Assembly: GCF_005116475.1 (NCBI RefSeq)
Contig: NZ_SWBO01000004.1
Coordinates: forward strand, 1 to 64,000
Length of the DNA stretch: 64,000 bases
Reading direction: 5' to 3'
Origin: Pedobacter cryotolerans
GTDB lineage: Bacteria; Bacteroidota; Bacteroidia; Sphingobacteriales; Sphingobacteriaceae
Of the stretch, positions 25,149 to 33,410 are shown piece by piece. The notes below the pieces were generated by a model. The model did no database searches. It was not told the origin of the DNA and was given only the letters and a program-made list of their open reading frames with translations. A program made the translations under genes and the position numbers. Position 1 is the stretch's first letter, and each line of letters starts with the position of its first letter.

Positions 25149-27227
25149 ATGCAAAGTTTTAGAACAGAATTAGAAAATCCGATTGTAGAGAAAGATATTA
25201 TCGATTTAGAGAGAAAAATCAATGATTTTCGTTCTGGAAAAATACACGAAGAGCGTTTTAGAAGTCTGCGATTAGCTAGGGGAGTTTATGGGCAGCGCCA
25301 ACCTGGTGTACAAATGATCCGTATTAAACTGCCTTTTGGTAAAGTGAGTTTTAAACAACTTTTGCGCATTGCCGACATTGCAGATGAATATGGAAGTGGC
25401 AATTTGCACTTAACTACCCGCCAAGATATTCAGTTGCATTACGTAAGTTTAGATAGAACGCCAGAACTTTGGGCAAAACTAGAAAAAGACGACATTACCT
25501 TGCGTGAAGCTTGCGGAAATACTGTTCGTAACGTTACTTCATCACCAACATCGGGTATTGACCCAGATGAACCTTTTGATGTTTCGCCCTATGCACAAGC
25601 AGTTTTTGCTTACTTTTTGCGCAACCCGATTTGCCAAGAAATGGGGCGAAAGATTAAAATTTCTTTCTCATCGAGTGATAAAGATACCGCCTACAGTTAT
25701 ATCCATGATTTAGGTTTTATCCCGAAAATTAATGAAGCTGGCGAGCGTGGATTTAAAGTTTTATTTGCTGGCGGTTTAGGTGCACAGCCTTTTTTGGCCA
25801 ATGCGATTAATGATTTTTTACCAGAAGATCAATTAATTCCTTTTACGGAATCTGTTTTACGTGTTTTTGATCGCCACGGCGAACGCAACAACCGAAACAA
25901 GGCTCGTTTAAAATATTTGGTTCAAAAATTGGGTTTAGAAGAGGTTTTACGTTTGGTTGATGAAGAAAGGACAGCCAATAAAGTAAAAACTTATAAAATA
26001 GATTTAACTACAGTTCCGTTACCAAGTTATCCGTTTACGCAAGATTATGCTGAGGTTGTTTTAGAGAACGAAAGCCATTACCAACATTGGTTGGCGACTA
26101 ATGTTTTTGAGCAGAAGCAGAATGGTTTGTTTGGCGTTTATGTAAAAGTTTTGGTTGGCGATATCAAAACCGATAAAGTACGAGCTTTTGTAAATGCGGT
26201 GAGACCTTACGTGGCTGATGAAATTCGTATCACTCAAAATCAAGGTTTGTTGTTAAAGTTTGTACAAGAATCGGCTTTGCCATCTTTATACAATGCCTTA
26301 TCAGATATCGGCTTTGCCAATGCAGGTTTTGATAGTTTGGCAGATATTACCACTTGCCCAGGTACAGATACCTGTAATTTGGGTATTTCTAACAGCATGA
26401 CTTTAGCTGAGGTGTTAGAAGAAGTGATTTATGAAGATTTTCCAGAATTTATTTACGAGAAAAATATCAAAATAAAAATTTCTGGTTGTATGAATTCTTG
26501 CGGTCAGCATGGTTTGGCCGAAATTGGTTTTCATGGTAGTTCGGTAAAAGCAGAAGGTAAAGTGGTACCAGCGGTACAAGTAATGTTAGGCGGCGGAACG
26601 GTTGGTAATGGCGTGGGCAGAGTAGCAGAAAGAGTGATAAAAGTGCCATCTAAAAGAGCACCTCAGGTTTTACATTATTTGTTAAACGATTTTAAGGCCA
26701 ACAATTTAGGTGAAGAAAACTTCCATCAATATTATGATAGAAAAGGCAAAGATCATTTTTATCAGTTACTAAAACCACTTGGCGATTTAACTAATCTAAA
26801 AGCAGAAGAGTTTGTGGATTGGGGCCACGAAGAAACCTTTGTAACTGCAATTGGGGTTGGCGAATGTGCTGGAGTGGTAATTGATTTGGTATCTACTTTA
26901 TTGTTAGAAGCCGAAGAGAAATTAGGTTGGGCAAATGAAGCTTTGCAAAATGAGGCTTATGCCGATTCGATCTACCATAGCTACAGTACAATGGTAAATG
27001 CGGCTAAATCTTTATTGTTAGATAAAGGAATTAACAGCAGCACACAAGTTGGCGTAATTAGAGAATTTGACAATCATTTTGTAGAAAGTGGCGAGTTTAA
27101 ATTTGAGGGAACATTTGCCGATTTAGTGCTTCAAATTAATAAAAATGAACCATCTGCTGAGTTTGCTCACCAATATTTTGGAGAAGCAAATGATTTTTTA
27201 AATGAAATAAAAGTGAAAAGAAAATGA
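25149..27227 (+). CDS. Assimilatory sulfite reductase hemoprotein with HEPN tail
   Basis: The 692-residue enzyme belongs to the nitrite/sulfite reductase family. The first ferredoxin-like half includes LTTRQDIQLHYV, and the catalytic half carries the siroheme/4Fe-4S cysteines in TTCPGTDTCNLG (near 395-406) and SGCMNSCGQHG (near 445-455). Residues ~555-690 form a helical extension matching the HEPN domain fused to this enzyme in many Bacteroidota. It reduces sulfite to sulfide with six electrons from ferredoxin or an NADPH reductase not encoded here. It heads the operon with siroheme synthesis genes that make its cofactor. Confidence 0.92.
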   Translation: MQSFRTELENPIVEKDIIDLERKINDFRSGKIHEERFRSLRLARGVYGQRQPGVQMIRIKLPFGKVSFKQLLRIADIADEYGSGNLHLTTRQDIQLHYVSLDRTPELWAKLEKDDITLREACGNTVRNVTSSPTSGIDPDEPFDVSPYAQAVFAYFLRNPICQEMGRKIKISFSSSDKDTAYSYIHDLGFIPKINEAGERGFKVLFAGGLGAQPFLANAINDFLPEDQLIPFTESVLRVFDRHGERNNRNKARLKYLVQKLGLEEVLRLVDEERTANKVKTYKIDLTTVPLPSYPFTQDYAEVVLENESHYQHWLATNVFEQKQNGLFGVYVKVLVGDIKTDKVRAFVNAVRPYVADEIRITQNQGLLLKFVQESALPSLYNALSDIGFANAGFDSLADITTCPGTDTCNLGISNSMTLAEVLEEVIYEDFPEFIYEKNIKIKISGCMNSCGQHGLAEIGFHGSSVKAEGKVVPAVQVMLGGGTVGNGVGRVAERVIKVPSKRAPQVLHYLLNDFKANNLGEENFHQYYDRKGKDHFYQLLKPLGDLTNLKAEEFVDWGHEETFVTAIGVGECAGVVIDLVSTLLLEAEEKLGWANEALQNEAYADSIYHSYSTMVNAAKSLLLDKGINSSTQVGVIREFDNHFVESGEFKFEGTFADLVLQINKNEPSAEFAHQYFGEANDFLNEIKVKRK

Positions 27228-27389
27228 GTGAAGGATGGAATGATAGAATTAGAGAATGATGGAATGATAGAATGAGTGAATGAATGAATAGAAAGGTCGC
27301 AAATATTCTCTCATTCAAAATTCATTCATTCAAAATTACATAACTCTCTCATTCAAAATTAGAACTTCTCTCATTCAAAATTAAATAAA
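27228..27389. repeat. Inverted short-repeat array between sulfite reductase and cobA
   Basis: After the stop codon come purine-rich GAATGAT/TGAATGA units (about 27236-27290). Before the cobA ATG come three exact copies of CTCTCATTCAAAATT (27308-27322, 27346-27360, 27368-27382) plus a TTCATTCATTCAAAATT variant (27321-27337). The two halves are complementary (TGAATGAATGA with TCATTCATTCA), so the intercistronic mRNA can fold from stop to start. The last copy ends 7 bases before the ATG. Confidence 0.85.
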
Positions 27390-28160
27390 ATGACATACAT
27401 AAATATAGAACCCAAAATAACCCTACTAGGCGCTGGTCCAGGCGACCCAGATTTACTCACCTTAAAAGGAGTTAAAGCCTTGCAAGCTGCCGATGTTGTG
27501 TTGTATGATGCCTTAACAAATGAAGCATTATTAACTCACGCACCTGCAGAAGCCATTAAAGTTTATGTTGGTAAACGCTCTGGCGAACATTCTTTTGCGC
27601 AAGATGCCATTAACAAATTGATGGTAGATTATGCGTTAAACTATGGTCATGTAGTGCGTTTAAAAGGTGGCGATCCCTTTGTATTTGGCAGGGGTTATGA
27701 GGAGTTGGATTATGCGGATTCTTATAATATTCCAGTAAGCGTTATTCCAGGTATATCTAGTTCTATTGGTGTGCCGGGTTTACAACAAATTCCGGTTACG
27801 CATCGCGGATTGAGCGAAAGTTTTTGGGTAATTACAGGTACGGTTTCTAGCGGGGCATTGTCTGATGATATTTATCAAGCTGCAAAATCTAACGCAACAG
27901 TGATTATTTTAATGGGTTTGAAAAAATTAGCTGAAATAGTAGCCATTTTTAAAGCCGAAGGCAAACAAAATCTACCGGCTGCGGTTGTGCAAAATGGTTC
28001 ATCAGATAACGAAAAATTAGTAGTTGGTACGGTAAGTTCTATTTTAGAAATCTCGAAGAGAGAAAAAATACAAGCGCCAGCATTACTAATTTTTGGCGAA
28101 GTGGTTTCTTTACATCCATCATTTAAAACAATGATTAAACAGTATGTTGCCATCTCTTAA
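27390..28160 (+). CDS. cobA: Uroporphyrinogen-III C-methyltransferase (SUMT)
   Basis: The 256-residue S-adenosylmethionine-dependent enzyme converts uroporphyrinogen III to precorrin-2 for siroheme. Diagnostic motifs are LLGAGPGDPDLLTLKG (near 11-26), YVGKRSG, VVRLKGGDPFVFGRG (near 88-102) and PGISSSIGVPG. Its product feeds the fused dehydrogenase/ferrochelatase that follows, whose start overlaps it by 17 bp. A paralogue lies at 43652. The operon context with sulfite reductase supports the siroheme branch rather than cobalamin. Confidence 0.94.
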   Translation: MTYINIEPKITLLGAGPGDPDLLTLKGVKALQAADVVLYDALTNEALLTHAPAEAIKVYVGKRSGEHSFAQDAINKLMVDYALNYGHVVRLKGGDPFVFGRGYEELDYADSYNIPVSVIPGISSSIGVPGLQQIPVTHRGLSESFWVITGTVSSGALSDDIYQAAKSNATVIILMGLKKLAEIVAIFKAEGKQNLPAAVVQNGSSDNEKLVVGTVSSILEISKREKIQAPALLIFGEVVSLHPSFKTMIKQYVAIS

Positions 28161-29655
28161 AATTAATGAGCATGCTGCTTTTGCTGATGAAGTAAAAGGC
28201 AATCAACTTTTTCCGGTTTTTATTAAACTGAACAAGTTGCGTACCTTATTAATTGGTGGTGGAAACATTGGTTTAGAGAAACTAATAGCAATTTTAAATA
28301 ATAGCCAACAGGCTGATGTAAAATTGGTTGCTGAAAATGTAAATCTAGAAATTAAGGAATTGGCTAAAAGCTATCCAAAATTAAAAATATATCAAAAAAG
28401 CTACGATGCTGATGATTTAAATGAGGTAGATATTGTTTTTGCAGCTACAAACGATAATGCTTTAAATGAAATTATAAGAGCCGATGCACACCAAAGAGGG
28501 TTATTAATTAATGTTGCTGATAAACCAGAACTCTGCGATTTTTATCTGGGTTCTATTGTTAAAAAAGGCGATTTAAAAATTGCGATTTCTACTAATGGTA
28601 AATCTCCTACTATTGCCAAACGTTTAAAAGAGATTTTAAATGAGGGTATTCCGGCAGAGCTAGATGATACTTTGCAAAACATGAGTGCTTTGCGCCAAAC
28701 CTTAAAAGGCGATTTTGCTTCAAAAGTTAAAAAGTTAAATCAAGTTACCGAAGGATTAATTAACAATAAAAAAAGCTTCGCAGAGCGAAATATCAAATGG
28801 TTAATTTGGGTTTCGGCTGTATTATTTATTTACACTGCAGGTTTAACTTTATGGAATACCGAACCAGCTTTCCAAAGCTTTTTAATTCATATTGATCCAT
28901 TATTTTACTGGTTTTTAGGTGCAGGTTTTGTTTTTGCAATGATAGATGGAGCCATAGGTATGTCTTATGGTGTAACTACAGCATCTTTTTCTTTAGCAAT
29001 GGGTTTACCACCAGCATCTGCAAGTATGGCAATTCATATTTCTGAAGTGCTAAGCAATGGCATTGCAGGTTGGATGCATTACAAAATGGGCAACGTTAAT
29101 TGGAAACTCTTTAAAATTTTAATCATTCCGGCAATTATTGGTGCTGTATTAGGTGCTTATATTTTATCTTCTTTAGAACATTATAGTGCTTATGTTAAGC
29201 CAGTTGTTGGTGTTTATACATTGTTTTTAGGTGGTGTTATTTTGCTGAAAGCCTTCAACATTAAAAAGAAAAAAACGGGCGCTCAAAAAATTAAAAAAAT
29301 TGCACCTTTGGGGTTTGTTGGCGGTTTTATAGATGCTGCATTTGGCGGAGGTTGGGGATCAATTGTATTATCAAGCCTAATTGCAGGTGGTCGTCATCCA
29401 TTATTTTCACTTGGAACAGTAAAAATCTCCAGATTTTTTATTGCCACTTTAAGTTCCCTTACTTTTTTTACCATGTTGGGCGGCAGGTATTGGGAAGCGG
29501 TTGTAGGTTTAATCATTGGTAGTGCTTTAGCTTCACCAATTGCAGCAAGGGTTTCAAATAAAATATCTGCAAAAACAATTATGGTAGCAGTAGGCATAAT
29601 TGTAATGTTGGTGAGTTTGCGCAGTGTGATTTTATTTATTTTAAAATTAATTTAG
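28144..29655 (+). CDS. Siroheme synthase domain fused to a TSUP (TauE/SafE) transporter
   Basis: The 503-residue protein combines two usually separate functions. Residues ~20-210 are a Met8/SirC/CysG-N type precorrin-2 dehydrogenase and sirohydrochlorin ferrochelatase: NAD motif LLIGGGNIGLEKL, then VFAATND, NVADKPELCDFYLGSIV and STNGKSPTIAKRLKE. Residues ~218-503 form about eight membrane helices of the TSUP family, with GAIGMSYGVTTAS near 268 and a repeat GGFIDAAFGGGWGS near 393. TSUP proteins export sulfite or other organosulfur anions. The fusion places siroheme completion at the membrane beside sulfite handling. It overlaps cobA and its stop abuts the cysH start. Confidence 0.9.
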   Translation: MLPSLKINEHAAFADEVKGNQLFPVFIKLNKLRTLLIGGGNIGLEKLIAILNNSQQADVKLVAENVNLEIKELAKSYPKLKIYQKSYDADDLNEVDIVFAATNDNALNEIIRADAHQRGLLINVADKPELCDFYLGSIVKKGDLKIAISTNGKSPTIAKRLKEILNEGIPAELDDTLQNMSALRQTLKGDFASKVKKLNQVTEGLINNKKSFAERNIKWLIWVSAVLFIYTAGLTLWNTEPAFQSFLIHIDPLFYWFLGAGFVFAMIDGAIGMSYGVTTASFSLAMGLPPASASMAIHISEVLSNGIAGWMHYKMGNVNWKLFKILIIPAIIGAVLGAYILSSLEHYSAYVKPVVGVYTLFLGGVILLKAFNIKKKKTGAQKIKKIAPLGFVGGFIDAAFGGGWGSIVLSSLIAGGRHPLFSLGTVKISRFFIATLSSLTFFTMLGGRYWEAVVGLIIGSALASPIAARVSNKISAKTIMVAVGIIVMLVSLRSVILFILKLI

Positions 29656-30378
29656 ATGGAGGAATTAGAAAATTTAAAGCAAGAATTGGCTGGTTTAACC
29701 ATTGTTGAAAAGCTTTGGTATTTAACCAAAAAATATCAAGGTAAAATTGTTTTTAGCACTAGTTTTGGCTGGGAAGATCAAGTAATTACGGATTTGATTT
29801 TTGCCAATAAAATTCCAATTAAGGTGTTTACTTTAGAAACTGGAAGGTTATTTCCTGAAACTTATTATGTGTGGAATAGAACTTTAGAAGTTTACCAACA
29901 AACTATTCACGCTTATTACCCACAGGCAGATTTGTTAGAGCGAATGGTAAACACTAAAGGGCCAAATAGTTTTTACGAAAGTGTAGAGCATAGAAAAGAG
30001 TGTTGTCATATCCGAAAAATAGAGCCATTAAAAAGAGCTTTGTATGGTAATGAAATTTGGGTAACTGGAATTAGGGCAGAACAAAGCGCAAACAGAGAAG
30101 ATATGCATGATCTGGAATATGATGCATCAAATCAACTCATTAAATTCCATCCAATTTTCGAGTGGACTTTAGACGAGGTAAAGCAATATATAAAGGTAAA
30201 TAACATCGTTTACAATACTTTACATGATAAAGGCTTTCCAAGCATCGGCTGTGCCCCATGTACAAGAGCGGTGCAACCTGGCGAAGATTTTAGAGCAGGT
30301 AGATGGTGGTGGGAAGACCAAAGTAAAAAAGAATGCGGCTTGCATGGTACAGCAGAGGGTATGAAGGTTGAAGGCTGA
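29656..30378 (+). CDS. cysH: Adenylyl-sulfate (APS) reductase, CysH family
   Basis: The 240-residue enzyme has the PP-loop-like VFSTSFGWEDQVI (near 32-44) and TLETGRLFPETY, and the C-terminal redox motif KECGLHG. Two Cys pairs, ECCHIRK (near 115) and IGCAPCTRA (near 196), are the CC...CxxC ligands of a 4Fe-4S cluster. These mark APS rather than PAPS reductases, so no APS kinase is required, and none is present. It reduces APS to sulfite with thioredoxin or glutaredoxin. The start follows the previous stop directly (TAGATG). Confidence 0.93.
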   Translation: MEELENLKQELAGLTIVEKLWYLTKKYQGKIVFSTSFGWEDQVITDLIFANKIPIKVFTLETGRLFPETYYVWNRTLEVYQQTIHAYYPQADLLERMVNTKGPNSFYESVEHRKECCHIRKIEPLKRALYGNEIWVTGIRAEQSANREDMHDLEYDASNQLIKFHPIFEWTLDEVKQYIKVNNIVYNTLHDKGFPSIGCAPCTRAVQPGEDFRAGRWWWEDQSKKECGLHGTAEGMKVEG

Positions 30379-30414
30379 GGGTAATGGAGACCAAAGCGAA
30401 GAGCTTAGCCCAAT

Positions 30415-30603
30415 CGTCATTGCGAGGAACGAAGCAATCTTAAAGCGATAGGCTTGATAATTAAATGGTTCGTGAAGACACAAACCAAGGCAATAGAAAA
30501 ATAAATTAACAATCGTCATCGCAATCCGACGCGGCGGAGAAGCAATCTATCATACAAGAAAGATTGCTTCGTTTCGATGAAAAATCGAAATCTCGCAATG
30601 ACG
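30415..30603. repeat. Palindromic dispersed repeats between cysH and cysD
   Basis: CGTCATTGCGAGGAACGAAGCAATCT-like sequence (core GCGAGGAACGAAGCAATC) begins near 30415. It is repeated in inverted form ending CTCGCAATGACG at 30592-30603, with AGATTGCTTCG near 30561. A second direct copy, GTCATCGCAATCCGACGCGG, stands near 30514. The halves can fold into a long hairpin inside the operon. This is the common GTCATTGCGAGG... class of bacterial intergenic repeats. Confidence 0.7.
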
Positions 30604-30625
30604 AAATAATATAAGAGGACTACAA

Positions 30626-31531
30626 ATGAGCGAATACAATTTGGATTATTTAGACGAATTAGAGGCCGAAGCCATTCACATTTTACGTGAAGTAGCAGGG
30701 CAATTTGAGAAACCAGCATTACTTTTTTCTGGCGGAAAAGATTCAATTACTTTAGTGCGATTGGCAGAAAAAGCATTTAGACCGGGCAAATTTCCTTTTC
30801 CATTGGTACATATTGATACTGGACATAATTTCGAAGAAACCATTCAATACCGTGATGAAATGGTAGCAAGGATTGGTGAAAAGCTTATTATCGGTTCGGT
30901 ACAACAATCTATTGATGAGGGGAAAGTGATTGAGCAAACTGGTAAAAATGCCAGTAGAAACGCTTTACAAACCGTTACACTTTTAGATACCATTTTAGAA
31001 CATAAATTCGATGCCTGCATCGGAGGTGCCAGAAGAGATGAAGAAAAAGCTCGTGCCAAAGAACGTATTTTTTCGGTTCGTGATGAGTTTGGGCAATGGG
31101 ATCCAAAGCGCCAACGCCCAGAGTTATGGAACATTTACAACGGTAAAATCCATAAAGGTGAAAACGTAAGGGTATTTCCAATTAGTAACTGGACTGAACT
31201 TGATGTTTGGAATTACATTCGAAGAGAAAACATCGCTTTGCCTAGCATTTATTTTGCACACCAACGCGATTGCATTACCCGTAACGGTCAATTAATGGCA
31301 GCTTCTCCGTTTTTAAATATGGATGATGAAGATTTAGTAGAAAGTAAAAAAGTACGTTTCCGTACCGTAGGCGATATGTCTTGTACAGCTGCGGTAGAAT
31401 CTGATGCAGATTTGATAGATGACATTATTCAAGAAATCAGCGAATCTAAAATTTCAGAACGTGGCGCTCGATTAGACGATAAAGTTTCTGAAGCCGCAAT
31501 GGAAGACAGAAAAAAAGGGGGATATTTTTAA
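30626..31531 (+). CDS. cysD: Sulfate adenylyltransferase subunit 2
   Basis: The 301-residue ATP-pyrophosphatase-type subunit has the PP-loop LLFSGGKDSITLVRLA (near 31-46), FPLVHIDTGHNFEETI, GGARRDEEKARAKERIFSVRD and IYFAHQRDCITRNGQ. It forms APS from sulfate and ATP together with the GTPase CysN. The C-terminus SERGARLDDKVSEAAMEDRKKGGYF is typical and intact. It is followed by three 66-bp tandem repeats before cysN, unusual for two subunits of one enzyme. Confidence 0.95.
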   Translation: MSEYNLDYLDELEAEAIHILREVAGQFEKPALLFSGGKDSITLVRLAEKAFRPGKFPFPLVHIDTGHNFEETIQYRDEMVARIGEKLIIGSVQQSIDEGKVIEQTGKNASRNALQTVTLLDTILEHKFDACIGGARRDEEKARAKERIFSVRDEFGQWDPKRQRPELWNIYNGKIHKGENVRVFPISNWTELDVWNYIRRENIALPSIYFAHQRDCITRNGQLMAASPFLNMDDEDLVESKKVRFRTVGDMSCTAAVESDADLIDDIIQEISESKISERGARLDDKVSEAAMEDRKKGGYF

Positions 31532-31534
31532 AGA

Positions 31535-31732
31535 GATTTGAGTATTGAGATGTGAGATTTGAGAACCTTGCATCAGCCAAATCTAGAGTAAATGTAAAAA
31601 GATTTGAGTATTGAGATATGAGATTTGAGAACCTTGCATCAGCCAAATCTAGAGTAAATGTAAAAAGATTTGAGTATTGAGATGTGAGATTTGAGAACCT
31701 TGCATCTTCCAAATCTAAAGTAAATATAAATA
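31535..31732 (+). repeat. Three tandem 66-bp repeats
   Basis: Copies start at 31535, 31601 and 31667. Each begins GATTTGAGTATTGAGA, contains the heptamer run TTTGAGT-ATTGAGA-TGTGAGA-TTTGAGA (31537-31564 in copy 1), and ends CCTTGCATCAGCC...AAATCTAGAGTAAATGTAAAA. Copies 1 and 2 differ by one base; copy 3 is diverged at its end. The period of 66 is a multiple of three and makes an apparent minus-strand ORF of 22-residue repeats, which is rejected as coding. Confidence 0.9.
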
Positions 31733-31758
31733 TTAATGAAGTTAGAGAGTTGGTTATA

Positions 31759-31793
31759 TCTCATATCTCAAATCTAACTTCTCACATCTAATT
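31759..31793 (+). repeat. Five pyrimidine heptamers before the cysN start
   Basis: TCTCATA, TCTCAAA, TCTAACT, TCTCACA and TCTAATT follow each other without gaps and end three bases before the cysN ATG. They are complementary to the TGAGA heptamers of the 66-bp repeats upstream, so the cysD-cysN linker can fold over the ribosome-binding site. Confidence 0.85.
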
Positions 31794-31796
31794 AAA

Positions 31797-33047
31797 ATGA
31801 ACATACTAAAATTTTTTACAGCGGGCAGTGTAGATGATGGTAAAAGTACCCTCATTGGTCGTTTGTTATACGATACAGATTCTATCTTAGCCGATCAGTT
31901 GGAAGCTTTGCAAAGCTCTAACCGTAAAAACGACGATGGAACGATAGATTTAGCCATTTTAACCGATGGTTTAAGAGCCGAACGTGAGCAAGGTATTACC
32001 ATAGATGTGGCTTATAAATATTTCCAAACAGCAAAGCGAAAGTTTATCATAGCCGATACGCCTGGCCACATTCAATATACCAGAAATATGGTTACAGGTG
32101 CTTCTACGGCCAATTTAGCCATCATTTTAATTGATGCTAGAAATGGAGTGGTAGAGCAAACCATTCGCCATTCTTATTTGGTTTCGCTGTTAGGTATTAA
32201 GCATATCGTTGTCGCCATTAATAAAATGGATATGATGGATTACAGCGAAACTGTTTTTACGGCCATTAAAGAAAAATACAAAGCATTGGCCCAAAATTTA
32301 GGTTTAAAAGAGGTTACTTATATTCCGGTTAGCGCACTTAAAGGCGATAATATAGTGCAACCATCTACAAATATGGACTGGTACGAAGGAGAAAGTTTAT
32401 TGCACTTTTTAGAGCAGGTAGATACTGATTTGCAAGATAAAACCACAAAAGCTCGGATGCCTGTGCAATGGGTTATAAGGCCGCAAACAGACGAGTTGCA
32501 TGATTACCGCGGTTACGCTGGTAGGGTGTTAAGCGGTACTTTTAAAGTTAACGATAAGGTTACAGCTTTGCCAGCTGGTACAAGCTCAACCATTAGTAAA
32601 ATTGAGTTTTTTGAAAATGAATTAGAACAAGCTTTAGCTGGGCAATCGGTAATTATTCATTTAAAAGATAACATCGATATCAGTAGGGGCGATACCTTGG
32701 TAAACTCTTCGGCTTTACCAATAGAATCTAAACTAATTGAAGCCGATTTATGTTGGATGGATACCCGTGCTTTGGATACATCAATCATGTATATAATTCA
32801 ACATAATAGTAAAACTACCAAGTGTAAAATCAACGAAATTTTGCACAAAGTGGATATCAATACTTTAGAAAAACACACTGCAGATGAGTTTAAACTAAAT
32901 GATATTGGGCGTGTTATTGTTAAAACAGCTGATGCTTTGGCTTTCGATTTGTATGGCGATAACCGTGCAAATGGTTCAGCAATTTTAATTGATAGTCGTA
33001 CAAATTTAACCGTTGGTGCATTAATGTTTAGAGCTTCGGTAGAGTAA
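31797..33047 (+). CDS. cysN: Sulfate adenylyltransferase subunit 1 (GTPase)
   Basis: The 416-residue EF-Tu-like GTPase has G1 GSVDDGKSTLIGRLLYD (near 10-26), the switch region LRAEREQGITIDVAYKYF, G3 DTPGHIQYTRNM, G4 NKMD and G5 SALKG. Beta-barrel domains 2 and 3 follow. It ends after domain 3 without the APS kinase (CysC) fused in many proteobacteria, consistent with an APS-reductase route. It drives APS formation by CysD through GTP hydrolysis. Last gene of the operon. Confidence 0.95.
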   Translation: MNILKFFTAGSVDDGKSTLIGRLLYDTDSILADQLEALQSSNRKNDDGTIDLAILTDGLRAEREQGITIDVAYKYFQTAKRKFIIADTPGHIQYTRNMVTGASTANLAIILIDARNGVVEQTIRHSYLVSLLGIKHIVVAINKMDMMDYSETVFTAIKEKYKALAQNLGLKEVTYIPVSALKGDNIVQPSTNMDWYEGESLLHFLEQVDTDLQDKTTKARMPVQWVIRPQTDELHDYRGYAGRVLSGTFKVNDKVTALPAGTSSTISKIEFFENELEQALAGQSVIIHLKDNIDISRGDTLVNSSALPIESKLIEADLCWMDTRALDTSIMYIIQHNSKTTKCKINEILHKVDINTLEKHTADEFKLNDIGRVIVKTADALAFDLYGDNRANGSAILIDSRTNLTVGALMFRASVE

Positions 33048-33149
33048 CATTAAACTTAAAGTCCCCTTTAGGGGATTTAGGGGTAAAGCAATTTCAGTGA
33101 GGCGTCGCTTACGATAGCCCCGCTTTACGTTTCAATCTTTTTTATAATC

Positions 33150-33182
33150 AAACCTCGTAGGTTTCTAAAACCTACGAGGTTT
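33150..33182. terminator. 15-bp perfect hairpin, possible bidirectional terminator
   Basis: AAACCTCGTAGGTTT (33150-33164) and AAACCTACGAGGTTT (33168-33182) are exact reverse complements with a CTA loop. The position between convergent transcription units and the flanking A/T tracts fit a terminator. The sequence also looks like a member of a dispersed ACCTCGTAGGT repeat. Confidence 0.65.
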
Positions 33183-33291
33183 TCAAAAAAAGTATTTTCA
33201 CTTCAATCGGGTTTATAAAACATTAGTTTTTTAGGCTATGAGGGGTTTAATAGCAAAAGCCTAAGTTTTTAGCCCCAATTGGAGCGGCATA

Positions 33292-33353
33292 CTTTTTGGC
33301 TGTCATCCTGAGCGCTTGCCCGCCGTGGCTGGTATCGAAGGACAGCCAAAAAG
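33292..33353. repeat. REP-like hairpin repeat with compensatory arms
   Basis: CTTTTTGGCTGTC (33292-33304) pairs perfectly with GACAGCCAAAAAG (33341-33353). The core (ATCCTGAGCGCTTGCC...CGAAG) is nearly the same as at 24854-24889, whereas the arms differ in sequence but remain complementary. Confidence 0.75.
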
Positions 33354-33410
33354 ATACAGCGTAAAGTGGGAATAACATTAAAATATGTATTGCAATTGCG
33401 CTTCAAAAAA

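Larger units (their letters stand above)
33048..33410. other. Gap with terminator-like hairpins and composite repeat
   Basis: The 363 bp contain AAGTCCCC-TTTA-GGGGATTT at 33059-33078 (8-bp stem, 11 bases past cysN). A 15-bp perfect hairpin stands at 33150-33182. A REP-like unit at 33292-33353 is followed by AGCGTAAAGTGGG and GCGCTTCAAAA up to the stop codon of the next gene. No ORF is credible here. Confidence 0.7.

Noticed and set aside
31446..31712. Minus-strand ORF of three 22-residue repeats (SNLTSQYSNLF...)
   Set aside because: It is the reading of a 66-bp non-coding tandem repeat between cysD and cysN; the frame stays open only because 66 is divisible by three. It overlaps the end of cysD and has no start context.
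31535..31732. CRISPR array
   Set aside because: The copies are contiguous 66-bp repeats with no unique spacers, and no cas genes are present.
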